From assembly GCA_963778675.1 (NCBI GenBank), contig CAVZVI010000010.1:496001-560000 (forward strand): a DNA stretch of 64,000 bases, given 5' to 3'. Each line of letters starts with the position of its first letter. Within the stretch, counting starts at the first letter, position 1. Both the position numbers and the translations under genes were made by a program. Source of the DNA: CAWCDJ01 sp963778675. GTDB taxonomy: Bacteria; Acidobacteriota; Terriglobia; Bryobacterales; Bryobacteraceae. Below, one piece after another: positions 45,601 to 53,737 of the stretch. The notes under the pieces are model-generated. The model did not search any database. It was not told the DNA's origin and saw nothing but the letters and a program-made list of their open reading frames with translations.

Positions 45601-45757
45601 CCTGCGCGCCCAGATCGAGGATGCCGCCCTCTCCCGAAGCGACGCTGCCTTCGCCGCCCAGCTTCGCAAACTGGCCACGGACATGCGTACCAAGGACCTC
45701 AGTTCGACCAAGCTCGACGATCTGCTCGAACAATACAAACTGGCGGTGGTGCCGTAA
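42695..45757 (+). CDS. M14-type zinc peptidase, long copy with Gly/Ala-rich insert
   Basis: This 1020-residue secreted peptidase has a signal peptide and an M14 carboxypeptidase domain. Zinc ligands are H122 and E125 (GGLHATEVAG), with NPDG at 163-166, HH at 229-230 and a likely catalytic Glu at 308 (SFLTETALY). Residues about 471-538 are an insert almost only of Gly, Ala, Pro, Arg and Thr. A class-I-GATase-like domain follows (DAILFAEMASRQIMDG to GKGHIILLGFRPQWRGQ). About 130 C-terminal residues with a helical, Ala-rich composition are absent from the next gene. It is the upstream half of a tandem pair and ends in a TAATG overlap. Confidence 0.86.
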   Translation: MKLAAALLLPLFAASAQVPTPESVLGHKPGDDFFLASYTESLGYFQKLAQSTDKLKLVRVGKTTRGLDWYVAIISSPQNLAKLDEYKDTARRLALVKGLTDAEAHELAHNGKVIVHIDGGLHATEVAGAQHTIQLAYNLVTATDPATTAILDNVILILWFSINPDGQDQVVKWYRSNLGTSYEVSNMPGLYQEYIGHDNNRDGYMNNMIESRVITKTELEYYPNVFYNHHQTAPFPARIWIPPFGDPVSLNPHPLMYRWVNVFGTAMAAYLDEHGMPGAMHRGRFDDWYPGFVDHVNNFRNTVSFLTETALYRYATPHFYTVDEFPRDKQDLRAEVFYSSPWRGGWWRLGDAVHYMLGASMAVLDTAAKNREQLLYDRYRAGHDVIERFTKNPPYAYVIPRRQRDPNTAAVLVEKLLIDGIEVHRATRPFTANDSTYQEGDWVILMDQPFAALVKELFDIQKYPELPHPPPVSNTAGPGGGGGGGGRGAGRGAAAAATPVAATPPAAAPTAAPAGGRGAGRGAGRGAAGGGQQTPPTGQTPYDVTGWTLPMQMGVEVVSVAEPVSAETRQGLQKIDSVEPIVGKVEGSGPVFAFSHNTNAAILAVNDLLAAGHKVSFAKDGDTIYATGNAAAILRKDGVDATSLKEAPAAFEVKKPRIGLYEPWIGNIDEGWTRWLLDQFKFPYTILHNADIQDGHLREHFDAILFAEMASRQIMDGMAAGSVPGQYAGGIGEEGAQALRDFAGAGGTIITMGNASLFAIEQFDLPVSNVVAGLSQSQFFCSGSLLRAEIKDASHPVVAGLPAQPALMFERNPVFDTKPAFRGKVLAAYIKDRNPLLSGFLLGADRIEGKAAAIDANYGKGHIILLGFRPQWRGQSHGTYKFLFNALYYDPSMAPAAPARTGGRGGGAGGSPQAAWRREAEASKTELTKLLDQNKAYFAARGPAAAEEGSKLETALDAFLRDRLPQLDDLRAQIEDAALSRSDAAFAAQLRKLATDMRTKDLSSTKLDDLLEQYKLAVVP

Positions 45758-48159
45758 TGCGAACCAATCTTCTCGTACTGTTGATGCTCGCCGCGGGAGC
45801 GTCCGCGCAGATCCCTACCCCGGAATCCGTTCTGGGCTACAAACCAGGCGCCGACTTCAAACTGGCGACCTATGACGATGCCCTCGGCTACTTCCGCAAG
45901 CTGGCCGCTTCGTCCGACCGCATCAAGCTGGTCGACGTGGGCAAGACCAGCGAAGGCCGCGACTGGTACATGGCCTTCATCTCCGACCCTGCCAACCTGG
46001 CGCAACTCGACCACTATAAGGAGATATCCCGCCGCCTGGCCCTGGCCCGCGGCATCAGCGACGAGCAGGCGCACGCCCTGGCGCGCGAAATGAAACCGAT
46101 CGTTCACATCGACGGCGGGCTGCATGCCTCGGAGGTCGCGAATCACCAGCACACCATCCAACTCGGCTACGACCTGGTCGCCCGCGAAGAGCCCGCGTAC
46201 CAGGCGATCCGCCGCGACCTGATCGTCGAGCTGTGGTTCTCCATCAATCCCGACGGCCAGAACATCGTGGCCAACTGGTACCGCCAGAACGTCGGCACCC
46301 CCTACGAAGTCAGCCCGCTGCCGGTGCTTTACCAGAAGTATGTGGGCCACGACAACAACCGCGACGGCTACATGCTCAACATGCTCGAATCGCGCGTCAT
46401 TACCAAAGCGACGCTCGATACCGAGCCGATCATTTTCTACACGCAGCACCAGACGGCACCCTTCCCCGGACGCATCTACCTGCCTCCCTATGCCGACCCG
46501 ATCTCGAGCAACATGCACCCGCTGATGTTGCGGTGGCTGAGCCTGATCGGCACGACCATCGCCGAATACCTGGACGATCACGGCCTCACCGGCTCCATGC
46601 ACCAGGAGACTTTCGACGTCTGGTATCCGGGGTATCTCGACAACATCGGCAACTTCCGCCACACCATTTCTTTCTTTACCGAGACCGCCCTCTACCGCTA
46701 CGCCACGCCGCATTTCTACACCGTGGACGAGTACCCCCCGGCGCGCCAGGGACTGGGCGAGGAGATGCTCTATTCGAGCCCGTGGAAAGGCGGCTGGTGG
46801 CATCTTTCGGACGCCTGCCAGTACATGTACGACGCCGACATGGCGGTGCTCGGCCTGGCGTCGAAGTATCACGAGCAGATGCAGTACAACAAGTACCGCG
46901 CCGCCCGCGACACCATCGAGCATTTCGAGAAGGAGCCGCCCTTCGCCTACGAGATCCCGCGGCAGCAGCGTGACGCGCCAACCGCCGCCCTGCTGCTCGA
47001 GAAGCTCATGCTGCAGGGCATCGAGGTGCACCAGTCGTCCCAGCCGGATGACTGGGTCATCCTCATGGACCAGCCGTTCGCCGGCATGGTGAAGGAACTG
47101 TTCGAGCCTCAGGTCTACCCCTCGCTCACGCAGCGGCCCTATGACGTCACCGGCTGGACACTTCCCTACCAGATGGGCGTGGAGGCTCACGCCGTCACCT
47201 CGCCGCTCTCCAAGGCGTTCCGCGATTCGCTGCGGCCGGTCCACGAGATCACCGGACTCGCGGCGCCCTTCAACCGCGATGCCAATGCCAGTTACCGCGC
47301 CGTGAACGAGATTCTGGAAGCCAAGGGCAACGTGTCGTTCAACGGCGACGAGATCGCCGCGTCCGGCATCGACAAGGCGAAGCTTGACGCCATTCTTACC
47401 GAGAACCGGCTGCGCGCCACCAGCGCCAAGGCCGGGGAGAAGACCGTCAAGGCCGACCGCATCGGCCTCTACCGCCCGTGGGTGGCGAGTATCGACGAAG
47501 GCTGGACCCGCTGGATCCTCGAACAGTACAAATTCCCGTTCAAGAGCCTGTACAACGCCGACATCCTGGGCGGCCGCCTGCGCGACCAGTACGACGTGAT
47601 CGTGCTGCCCGACGTCCAGGAGCGCCAGATCCTCGACGGCCACCGCCCCGGCACGATTCCCGGCCGCTACGTCGGCGGCCTGGGCGAAGAGGGCACCCAG
47701 GCCTTGCGCGATTTCGTCGACGAAGGCGGTACCCTGGTCACTTTCAACAATGCTTCGATGTATGCCGTCAACGAATTCAAGCTGCCGGTCGAGAACGCAG
47801 TGGCCGGCCTTCCGCCGGCGCAGTTTTTCTGCTCCGGCTGCCTGCTCACGGTACACATCGAAGACTCGAAGAGCCCGCTGACCGCCGGGCTGGCCGAGAA
47901 CACGGTGGTGATGTTCGAGCGCGGCCCGGCCTTCAACACCAAAACCGGCTTCAAGGGAACCGTGCTGGCGCGGTACCCGCGCGAGCGGACTCCGTTGATG
48001 AGCGGATATCTCGCCGGCCCCGACAAGCTCGAAGGAAAGATCGCCGCCCTCTCGGTGGATTACGGGAAAGGCCACGTAGTCCTGTTAGGCTTCAAGCCGC
48101 AGTGGCGCGGCCAGTCTCACGCGGCCTACAAGTTCTTCTTCAACGCGTTCTACCGGTAG
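45757..48159 (+). CDS. M14-type zinc peptidase, short paralogue
   Basis: This 800-residue paralogue of the preceding protein keeps the same order: signal peptide, M14 domain with H123 and E126 (GGLHASEVAN), NPDG, QHQTAPFPGRIYLP, SFFTETALYRYATP, and a GATase-like domain ending in FKPQWRGQSHAAYKFFFNAFYR. It lacks the Gly/Ala-rich insert and the C-terminal extension. The start is the ATG in the TAATG overlap at 45757. The pair is a tandem duplication that diverged after copying. It is probably exported and acts on peptides or cell-wall amides. Confidence 0.87.
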   Translation: MRTNLLVLLMLAAGASAQIPTPESVLGYKPGADFKLATYDDALGYFRKLAASSDRIKLVDVGKTSEGRDWYMAFISDPANLAQLDHYKEISRRLALARGISDEQAHALAREMKPIVHIDGGLHASEVANHQHTIQLGYDLVAREEPAYQAIRRDLIVELWFSINPDGQNIVANWYRQNVGTPYEVSPLPVLYQKYVGHDNNRDGYMLNMLESRVITKATLDTEPIIFYTQHQTAPFPGRIYLPPYADPISSNMHPLMLRWLSLIGTTIAEYLDDHGLTGSMHQETFDVWYPGYLDNIGNFRHTISFFTETALYRYATPHFYTVDEYPPARQGLGEEMLYSSPWKGGWWHLSDACQYMYDADMAVLGLASKYHEQMQYNKYRAARDTIEHFEKEPPFAYEIPRQQRDAPTAALLLEKLMLQGIEVHQSSQPDDWVILMDQPFAGMVKELFEPQVYPSLTQRPYDVTGWTLPYQMGVEAHAVTSPLSKAFRDSLRPVHEITGLAAPFNRDANASYRAVNEILEAKGNVSFNGDEIAASGIDKAKLDAILTENRLRATSAKAGEKTVKADRIGLYRPWVASIDEGWTRWILEQYKFPFKSLYNADILGGRLRDQYDVIVLPDVQERQILDGHRPGTIPGRYVGGLGEEGTQALRDFVDEGGTLVTFNNASMYAVNEFKLPVENAVAGLPPAQFFCSGCLLTVHIEDSKSPLTAGLAENTVVMFERGPAFNTKTGFKGTVLARYPRERTPLMSGYLAGPDKLEGKIAALSVDYGKGHVVLLGFKPQWRGQSHAAYKFFFNAFYR

Positions 48160-48180
48160 GGCAGGCCAGGAGGCCTGCCC
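48159..48180. terminator. Bidirectional hairpin between convergent genes
   Basis: The arms gggcaggcc (48159-48167) and ggcctgccc (48172-48180) pair perfectly around AGGA. The hairpin lies between the M14 stop and the convergent decaheme gene stop. No T-tract is present on either side, so termination strength is uncertain. Confidence 0.6.
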
Positions 48181-48186
48181 CACGGA

Positions 48187-50259
48187 CTACTTCCCGGCGT
48201 GTTCCTGGATCACGCTGAACTGAGCGTCCGAACTGTGGCACACATCGCAGCTCTCGCCGAACTTCGGATCGGTCTGCGATACCATGTGGGCCAAATTCGA
48301 AATCTGCACATGGCAGCCGCTGCACGCTGCCGTGGTCGCCGGCATCGGGCTCAATGGATCTTTCGGGCTTACCACGGCATTCAGTCCAATCGGGAAGTTG
48401 GCCTCTGTCCCGGTCACGTGGCACATGTAGCACTTGGCCGTGTCCCCCGGCGTCCCCGTATTGCTCATCACCGGGAAACGGACGCCGCTGAAATCCGTCC
48501 CGCTGACCGAGAACGTCACGTTGTACTGGGCCAGGTTGTCGCCGAAGTGCAGCCTGTGGATGAAGAGCGAGAAATCCACGCCTTGCGCCGGGGTGCTGCG
48601 GTCGGTCTGGCTCGGGTTGTGGCAGAAGACGCAGTATTCCGTCTGGTTCCGATTGGCGCCGTGGACCGATAGCGCGACGTGGCAGCCGTTGCACTTGGCG
48701 ATGTCCACTACCTGGCGGCGTTTCACCACCGGCGAGCCGTCCACCGAGAAGTAAAACACCTTGTTGATGGCCCCGTATTGCGTGGTCTGCTGCTTGACTG
48801 TTCCGGGGAGCAAGGTCAGCCCGCGCCGCGCTTCGATTCCAATCGCATACGTGCCTTTGGCATTCGCCGGAATCGCGTGTGTGAACGTGTAGCTGCACGT
48901 GCCGTCCGGCGAGCAGGTGCCCGTCGTGGTCGGATTCTCCGCGACGTATCCGGGAGTGGTCACGTCGGACCCGAAGCTGGTATAGCCGTAGTCCGTGGTC
49001 GGGCCGGCCATGTTGAGCGAAACGCGGTTGGGTGAGGTCTTCATGTCGCTCAACTGGATGCCGTTGCCCTGGAAATCCTTCATCGTGAAGGTGACGGTGG
49101 GCTTCTGGCCGGCTACGCCGTTATCCACCTTCAGAATCTCCGTCACGATGCCCGGACGAGTCGCCGATTCCGCGGGAATCGTATGCGCACCCTTGATCGA
49201 GGCGTCGAACTCCAGTTCGCCCTGCGGAATATGGCATTGGGAGCACTGGTTGTCGTTCACCTCCGGCAGGTTGACGTGATTTTGCCCGGTGGCGAAGTTG
49301 ACATCGTCGTGGCACGATCCGCATGCCGCCCGGTTGGGATTCTTCAGGTACGCATCCGCCTGCGCCGCCCCGGAGTTCTGATCGTGGCAGGTTTCGCAGC
49401 GCCGCGGATCGGCCGGAAACACCACCGTCGACCAGTCGTCCGGGTTCGCCGGGTTGCCCATCTGGTACGGTTTTCCCGCCACCACGCTCGGGAGCTGGCT
49501 GCCCATGTGGATCTTGTGGATCATCACCTTGAAGTCCACCGTATTGCCCGAATTCACGTCCGTCGATTGCGGCGTGTGGCACATGACGCACAACTCCACG
49601 CTGCGCCGCGAGCCGCCATGGTGGGCCAACTGGTCGTGGCACTTGTTGCAGGCCTCGGTGCGAACCACGTCCCGCGGCGCGGGCGTTCCGCCTGCCGGCA
49701 CGAAATCCGTCGTGGCATCGTCGTAGAACGTCCCCATGTCGAACTCGGTCAGGTTGCGGTTGCCATAGATTCCGACCCGGTGCGTAGCGGTCGCGTCGAA
49801 ATTCGCAGGAACCTTATTGCCGAACGTGTACAGGTATTCGCCGTCGGCGACCTGCTGGCTCTTGCCGCCGGAATCGGCCGACGCCACCGAGATCGTGGTC
49901 TTCCCGTCGGCGGACGTTCGGTTCCGGGTGGCATAGGTCTGGAACTGCGTCTGCCCTTTCGGGATATAGGCGAGAACGAAGCTCACCGAGATCGCGCCCG
50001 GCGTCTGCACTCCGGCCAGGTCCAGCCCGAGCCCCTTGGGGTCCGTCAGCTTATAATCGACCGTGGTCGTGCCGTCCGCCGCGATTTTCGCCGAGACGAT
50101 CTGTATGTTCAATCCCGGCCGGACGAAACTCACGGCGTTGGGATCTGCATAATATGCCTTGTCCCAGACCGAAAACGCGGTCTTCTTGGCCGGAGCGCTC
50201 GTCAGCGCCACGGCGCCGGCAAGGATGGCCAGAATCGGAAGAATTCGTCGCAGATTCAT
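48187..50259 (-). CDS. Decaheme c-type cytochrome, OmcA/MtrC family
   Basis: The 690-residue protein carries ten CxxCH haem sites: CNKCH (C204), CVMCH, CETCH, CGSCH, CSQCH, CNGCH, CVFCH, CYMCH, CSGCH and CDVCH. The first five and last five are separated by a beta-rich stretch, the arrangement of OmcA/MtrC-type surface cytochromes. An N-terminal domain of about 200 residues without haem comes first. The signal peptide (MNLRRILPILAILAGAVALT) has no lipobox Cys. The start at 50259 was chosen to place this signal at the N-terminus. No MtrA- or porin-like gene is in the window. It probably carries electrons at or beyond the outer membrane. Confidence 0.88.
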   Translation of the reverse strand: MNLRRILPILAILAGAVALTSAPAKKTAFSVWDKAYYADPNAVSFVRPGLNIQIVSAKIAADGTTTVDYKLTDPKGLGLDLAGVQTPGAISVSFVLAYIPKGQTQFQTYATRNRTSADGKTTISVASADSGGKSQQVADGEYLYTFGNKVPANFDATATHRVGIYGNRNLTEFDMGTFYDDATTDFVPAGGTPAPRDVVRTEACNKCHDQLAHHGGSRRSVELCVMCHTPQSTDVNSGNTVDFKVMIHKIHMGSQLPSVVAGKPYQMGNPANPDDWSTVVFPADPRRCETCHDQNSGAAQADAYLKNPNRAACGSCHDDVNFATGQNHVNLPEVNDNQCSQCHIPQGELEFDASIKGAHTIPAESATRPGIVTEILKVDNGVAGQKPTVTFTMKDFQGNGIQLSDMKTSPNRVSLNMAGPTTDYGYTSFGSDVTTPGYVAENPTTTGTCSPDGTCSYTFTHAIPANAKGTYAIGIEARRGLTLLPGTVKQQTTQYGAINKVFYFSVDGSPVVKRRQVVDIAKCNGCHVALSVHGANRNQTEYCVFCHNPSQTDRSTPAQGVDFSLFIHRLHFGDNLAQYNVTFSVSGTDFSGVRFPVMSNTGTPGDTAKCYMCHVTGTEANFPIGLNAVVSPKDPLSPMPATTAACSGCHVQISNLAHMVSQTDPKFGESCDVCHSSDAQFSVIQEHAGK

Positions 50260-50474
50260 AACAATAACTGCGAAGCATAGTATCACGACTATCGGGCCTG
50301 TATAGATAAAATCTACAGTTTGTGGAAAAGTAGTCGTCCGGTTTTTCGACGGTGGCCGTTTTTCGGACAGCGCAACGGGCCGCCGCCAGGCTCCGTCGGA
50401 GGCACAATCTGCCGTGAAACCAGCAGTTTACGGAGACTCACCGGAGTGGAGCCGGATTTGCCCATGGGTCCGCC
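50260..50474. promoter_or_regulatory. Divergent promoter region of the cytochrome locus
   Basis: The 215-bp gap separates the minus-strand decaheme gene from the plus-strand Rieske operon. It is locally AT-richer. It holds an imperfect palindrome, ctgtatagat/atctacag (about 50298-50318, with a 2-nt bulge), that could be an operator for both directions. No clear -10/-35 pair was certain. Confidence 0.4.
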
Positions 50475-50924
50475 ATGCAGGCTCCATCTCAGCCTAATAA
50501 AGATAGACGGACCGTATTATCTGTTTTACTCGGAGGCGGAGTAGCCGCCTCGCTGGCTTCTTTCTTCTATCCCGTTGCCCGCTTCCTGGTCCCGCCCAAG
50601 ACCGCCGAGGCTGCAATCAACGAAGTCACCGCCGGAAAGGTGGGAGACCTCAAGCCCAACTCCGGCAAGATCGTCAAGTTCGGAAATAAGCCTGCCCTGC
50701 TGGTGCGCGTGAACGACACCGAATGGAAGGCCTTCTCGGCCGTCTGCACCCACCTGAACTGCACGGTCCAGTACCAGGAGTCGCGACGCGAAATCTGGTG
50801 CGCCTGCCACAACGGGACCTATGACCTGAACGGACGGGTCTCGTCCGGACCGCCGCCCAAGCCGCTCGAGGAGCTGGCGGTGAATATCCGCGGCGACGAC
50901 GTCATCATTTCCCGCCGGGCCTGA
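50475..50924 (+). CDS. Rieske iron-sulfur protein of a bc-type complex
   Basis: The 149-residue protein has an N-terminal anchor with a twin-arginine-like start (DRRTVLSVLLGGGVAASLASFF). The 2Fe-2S ligands are C91 and H93 (CTHLNC) and C109 and H112 (CACHNG), with C96 and C111 as the likely disulfide. It transfers electrons from quinol at the cytochrome b site to a cytochrome c. It is first in a four-gene operon. Confidence 0.92.
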   Translation: MQAPSQPNKDRRTVLSVLLGGGVAASLASFFYPVARFLVPPKTAEAAINEVTAGKVGDLKPNSGKIVKFGNKPALLVRVNDTEWKAFSAVCTHLNCTVQYQESRREIWCACHNGTYDLNGRVSSGPPPKPLEELAVNIRGDDVIISRRA

Positions 50925-50942
50925 TCACCAAGGAGAGACGAC

Positions 50943-52019
50943 TTGACAGCGACCGAATGGAAACCCAAGGTCTTTGACTGGTTCGATGAACGGCTCGGCC
51001 TGCGGATGGCGCGCGACCTTCTCGATCACAAAGTGGTGCCGCTGCACAACCGGACGCTCTGGTACTACTTCGGCGGGATGACTCTGTTCCTGCTGGGGGT
51101 GCAGCTCTTCACCGGGGTCCTGCTGCTGCTTTATTACCGCCCCACCGTGGCGGAAGCATTCGACAGCGTGCGCTTCATCATGACGCAGGTCGAGTTTGGC
51201 TGGCTGATCCGGTCGATCCATAGCTGGTCGGCGAACCTGCTGATCTTCATCGCGTTTGTCCACATGTTCAGCGTCACGTTTACGCACGCTTATCGCCGGC
51301 CGCGGGAGCTGACCTGGCTGAGCGGCATCGTCCTGCTCGGCCTGATGCTGGGTTTCGGATTCAGCGGCTACCTGCTGCCGTGGAACCAGATCTCCTATTT
51401 CGCCACCAAGGTCGGGACCGATGTGGCCGCCAGCCTCCCGGTGGCCGGTCCATTCATCGGGAGGTTCCTGCGCGGCGGTGACGATGTAGGCGCCGCCACG
51501 CTGACCCGTTTCTTCGCATTTCACGTGATGGTTCTGCCGCTCCTTACGGCCTCGCTCGTGGGACTGCACCTCATGCTCGTCCAGAAGAGCGGTATGAGCA
51601 CCCCCGAGGGGTTCAAGGGGTCGCACGGCTCGCACATGAAGTTTTTCCCCAATTTCTTTCTTCGCGAGCTGATGGTGTGGTATGGGCTGCTGGCGGTGCT
51701 GGGGACACTGGCCGCGATCTTCCCGTGGGAACTGGGGCAGAAAGCGGACCCCTTCTCCTCGGCTCCCGCGGGAATCCGGCCGGAGTGGTATTTCCTGGCG
51801 CAGTTCTACACGCTGAAGCTGCTCCCCAGCCATGTATGGCTCTTCGAGGGCGAAATGCTGGGGCTGTTCGGCTTCGGCCTGCTGGCCGCGGCCTGGGTCG
51901 CGCTCCCGTTCTGGAGCACCCGGCGGACCGGCCAGCACCGCACCCGCCTGGTGACCGGCGCCGGAGTCTTCCTGGTCTGCTATCTCGCGGTCTTCACGGT
52001 TCTGGGATACGTCAAATGA
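50943..52019 (+). CDS. Cytochrome b of a b6-like quinol oxidising complex
   Basis: The 358-residue membrane protein has two His pairs for the b haems: H-x13-H in HSWSANLLIFIAFVH and H-x14-H in HVMVLPLLTASLVGLH, the spacing of b6. It continues through a PEWY quinol site (GIRPEWYFLAQFY), so the b6 and subunit IV parts are fused. The start is TTG at 50943 with AAGGAG upstream. It overlaps the next cytochrome gene by 4 bp. Confidence 0.92.
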   Translation: MTATEWKPKVFDWFDERLGLRMARDLLDHKVVPLHNRTLWYYFGGMTLFLLGVQLFTGVLLLLYYRPTVAEAFDSVRFIMTQVEFGWLIRSIHSWSANLLIFIAFVHMFSVTFTHAYRRPRELTWLSGIVLLGLMLGFGFSGYLLPWNQISYFATKVGTDVAASLPVAGPFIGRFLRGGDDVGAATLTRFFAFHVMVLPLLTASLVGLHLMLVQKSGMSTPEGFKGSHGSHMKFFPNFFLRELMVWYGLLAVLGTLAAIFPWELGQKADPFSSAPAGIRPEWYFLAQFYTLKLLPSHVWLFEGEMLGLFGFGLLAAAWVALPFWSTRRTGQHRTRLVTGAGVFLVCYLAVFTVLGYVK

Positions 52020-53275
52020 GAATACTCGCCGCACTTCTGATCGCCGGCTGGAGCCTGTGCCACGCCGCCGGGTCTGACTCGTGCATCACGTGCCACGCCG
52101 CGATGGACGACGGTCCGAAAGCCCCCGCCACCCTGATCAAGAACGACATCCACATCGCCCACGGCCTGAGTTGCGCCGATTGCCACGGCGGCGACCGCAC
52201 CACCGACGACCCGGAGGCATCCATGAGCCGGGCCAAAGGATTCAAGGGCAAGCCCGCCCGCCGCGACATTCCGAAGTTCTGCGCGAGCTGCCACAGCAAT
52301 CCGGACTACATGCGCCATTACGCGCCGCGCGAGCGCGTGGACCAGTTCGAGCTCTACCAGACCAGCGTGCATGGCAAGCGCCTGGCCGCGGGCGACGAGA
52401 ACGTCGCCACCTGCATCGACTGCCACAGCGTTCACGACATCCGGGCGGTGAAAGACACGATGTCGCCGGTCTACCCGCTGCACGTGCCGGAGACCTGCTC
52501 CCGCTGCCATTCGGACAGTCACAAAATGGCGGCGTATCAGATCCCCACCAACCAGTTCGTGGAGTACCGCGACAGCGTCCACGGCCAGGCGTTATTGAAG
52601 CGCGGCGACGTCTCGGCTCCGAACTGCGCCTCGTGCCATGGCAATCACGGCGCCAAGCCGCCGCAGGTGGAGTCCGTTGCCGACGTGTGCGGAAACTGCC
52701 ACGTGTTGTACGCCCAGCTCTACCAGAAGAGCGTTCATGAGCCGATCTTCTCCGGAGGCGCCGGAGGCGGAGGCTGCATGGTGTGCCATTCCAACCACGG
52801 CATTCAGCAACCCTCGACCGCGATGCTGGCCGGCCCGAAGGCCGTCTGCTCAGGATGCCATGAGGCTGGGACCGGCCCCGCGCAAACCGCCACTCAAATG
52901 GCAGGTTGGATCGACGGGCTGGATTGGGCGCTGAAGAAGTCCGACGCCGTGCTCAGCCGGGCCGAAGAGTCGGGCATGGAGATCTCCGAAGCGCAGGTGC
53001 GTTTGCTCGACGGCAGGGAGGACCTTGTCAAAGCGCGGCTGGCCCTGCACGCCATGAAGCCGGACGATCTCCGCAAACCCATCGATGCCGGGATGGCGAT
53101 CGCCAAAGAGACGCAGAAGGCCGGTGAGGCGGCGCTGAGAGAGAAAGACTTCCGCCGGATGGGTCTGGCGGTGTCGGTGCTGCTGATCGCGATCGCGATC
53201 CTGGCGGTGCGGCTGCTGATCCGGCGTATCGAGGCAAACCCGCCGGAAGCCGGCGCGCCTGCCTCGGGAGATTGA
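52016..53275 (+). CDS. Membrane-anchored nonaheme cytochrome c
   Basis: This 419-residue protein has a signal peptide and nine CxxCH sites between about residues 20 and 290: CITCH, CADCH, CASCH, CIDCH, CSRCH, CASCH, CGNCH, CMVCH and CSGCH. A helical segment and one C-terminal TM (about 378-398) follow, with a short basic tail. It replaces the monohaem cytochrome c1 or f in classical complexes and should collect electrons from the Rieske protein. The ATG overlaps the cytochrome b stop. Confidence 0.9.
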   Translation: MRILAALLIAGWSLCHAAGSDSCITCHAAMDDGPKAPATLIKNDIHIAHGLSCADCHGGDRTTDDPEASMSRAKGFKGKPARRDIPKFCASCHSNPDYMRHYAPRERVDQFELYQTSVHGKRLAAGDENVATCIDCHSVHDIRAVKDTMSPVYPLHVPETCSRCHSDSHKMAAYQIPTNQFVEYRDSVHGQALLKRGDVSAPNCASCHGNHGAKPPQVESVADVCGNCHVLYAQLYQKSVHEPIFSGGAGGGGCMVCHSNHGIQQPSTAMLAGPKAVCSGCHEAGTGPAQTATQMAGWIDGLDWALKKSDAVLSRAEESGMEISEAQVRLLDGREDLVKARLALHAMKPDDLRKPIDAGMAIAKETQKAGEAALREKDFRRMGLAVSVLLIAIAILAVRLLIRRIEANPPEAGAPASGD

Positions 53276-53280
53276 ATTCT

Positions 53281-53598
53281 ATGAAACGCATACTCATCGG
53301 GACCATCCTCTTGATTCTGCCCGCGGCCCTGAGCTACGCAGGGACCTCCGAGGGCAAGGAACTATATACATCGAAATGTGCGCCCTGCCACGGGCCGAAC
53401 GGAGAAGGCAAGGAAGCCGTTGCCAAGATGCTCAAAGTCACGCTGCCGCACCTGGGCTCCAAGGAGGTACAGTCGATGAGCGATTCGGACCTCCAGAACG
53501 TGATTCTCCACGGAAAGGGAAAGATGAGGCCGGCCTCCGGAATCAACGAGAAGCAGGCGGGCGATATCGTGTCGTACGTCCGCACCCTCAAGCAGTAG
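53281..53598 (+). CDS. Small soluble monohaem cytochrome c
   Basis: This 105-residue protein has a signal peptide (MKRILIGTILLILPAALSYA), the haem site CAPCH and a probable axial Met in GKGKMRPASG. It is a class I cytochrome, the likely mobile carrier of the operon. The ATG at 53281 was chosen over an upstream in-frame ATG at 53272 because the latter lies within the previous gene's end. Confidence 0.88.
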   Translation: MKRILIGTILLILPAALSYAGTSEGKELYTSKCAPCHGPNGEGKEAVAKMLKVTLPHLGSKEVQSMSDSDLQNVILHGKGKMRPASGINEKQAGDIVSYVRTLKQ

Positions 53599-53608
53599 GC
53601 GCCGTGCC

Positions 53609-53645
53609 CGCCGGTTCGTCGCCCAGGCGGACCGGCGAGGTGTTT
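53609..53645 (+). terminator. Weak terminator-like hairpin after the cytochrome operon
   Basis: The arms cgccggt (53609-53615) and accggcg (53631-53637) pair with a 15-nt loop and are followed by aggtgtttt. It lies 10 bp after the last cytochrome gene. Confidence 0.4.
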
Positions 53646-53737
53646 TGACAGAATGAGGCTTATGATCATTGGGTGGGGAAACAAGGAGCCTGGGCGGATC
53701 GTGAGGTATTTCGAAGACAATCCAGTGGCCCGCGAAG

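Noticed and set aside
45502..48075. Open frame of 857 codons antisense to the tandem M14 genes
   Set aside because: It is the mirror of a GC-rich coding frame. The translated sequence is rich in His, Arg, Val and Gly without motifs, and the plus-strand frame has full family motifs.
48187..50259. Complete Mtr-type outer-membrane conduit
   Set aside because: Only the surface-cytochrome type is present. I see no MtrA-like decahaem partner and no MtrB-like barrel next to it, so a full conduit cannot be claimed.
51677..52015. Longer N-terminus for the nonaheme cytochrome
   Set aside because: It would overlap cytochrome b by more than 300 bp and bury the signal peptide; the ATGA overlap at 52016 gives a normal exported protein.
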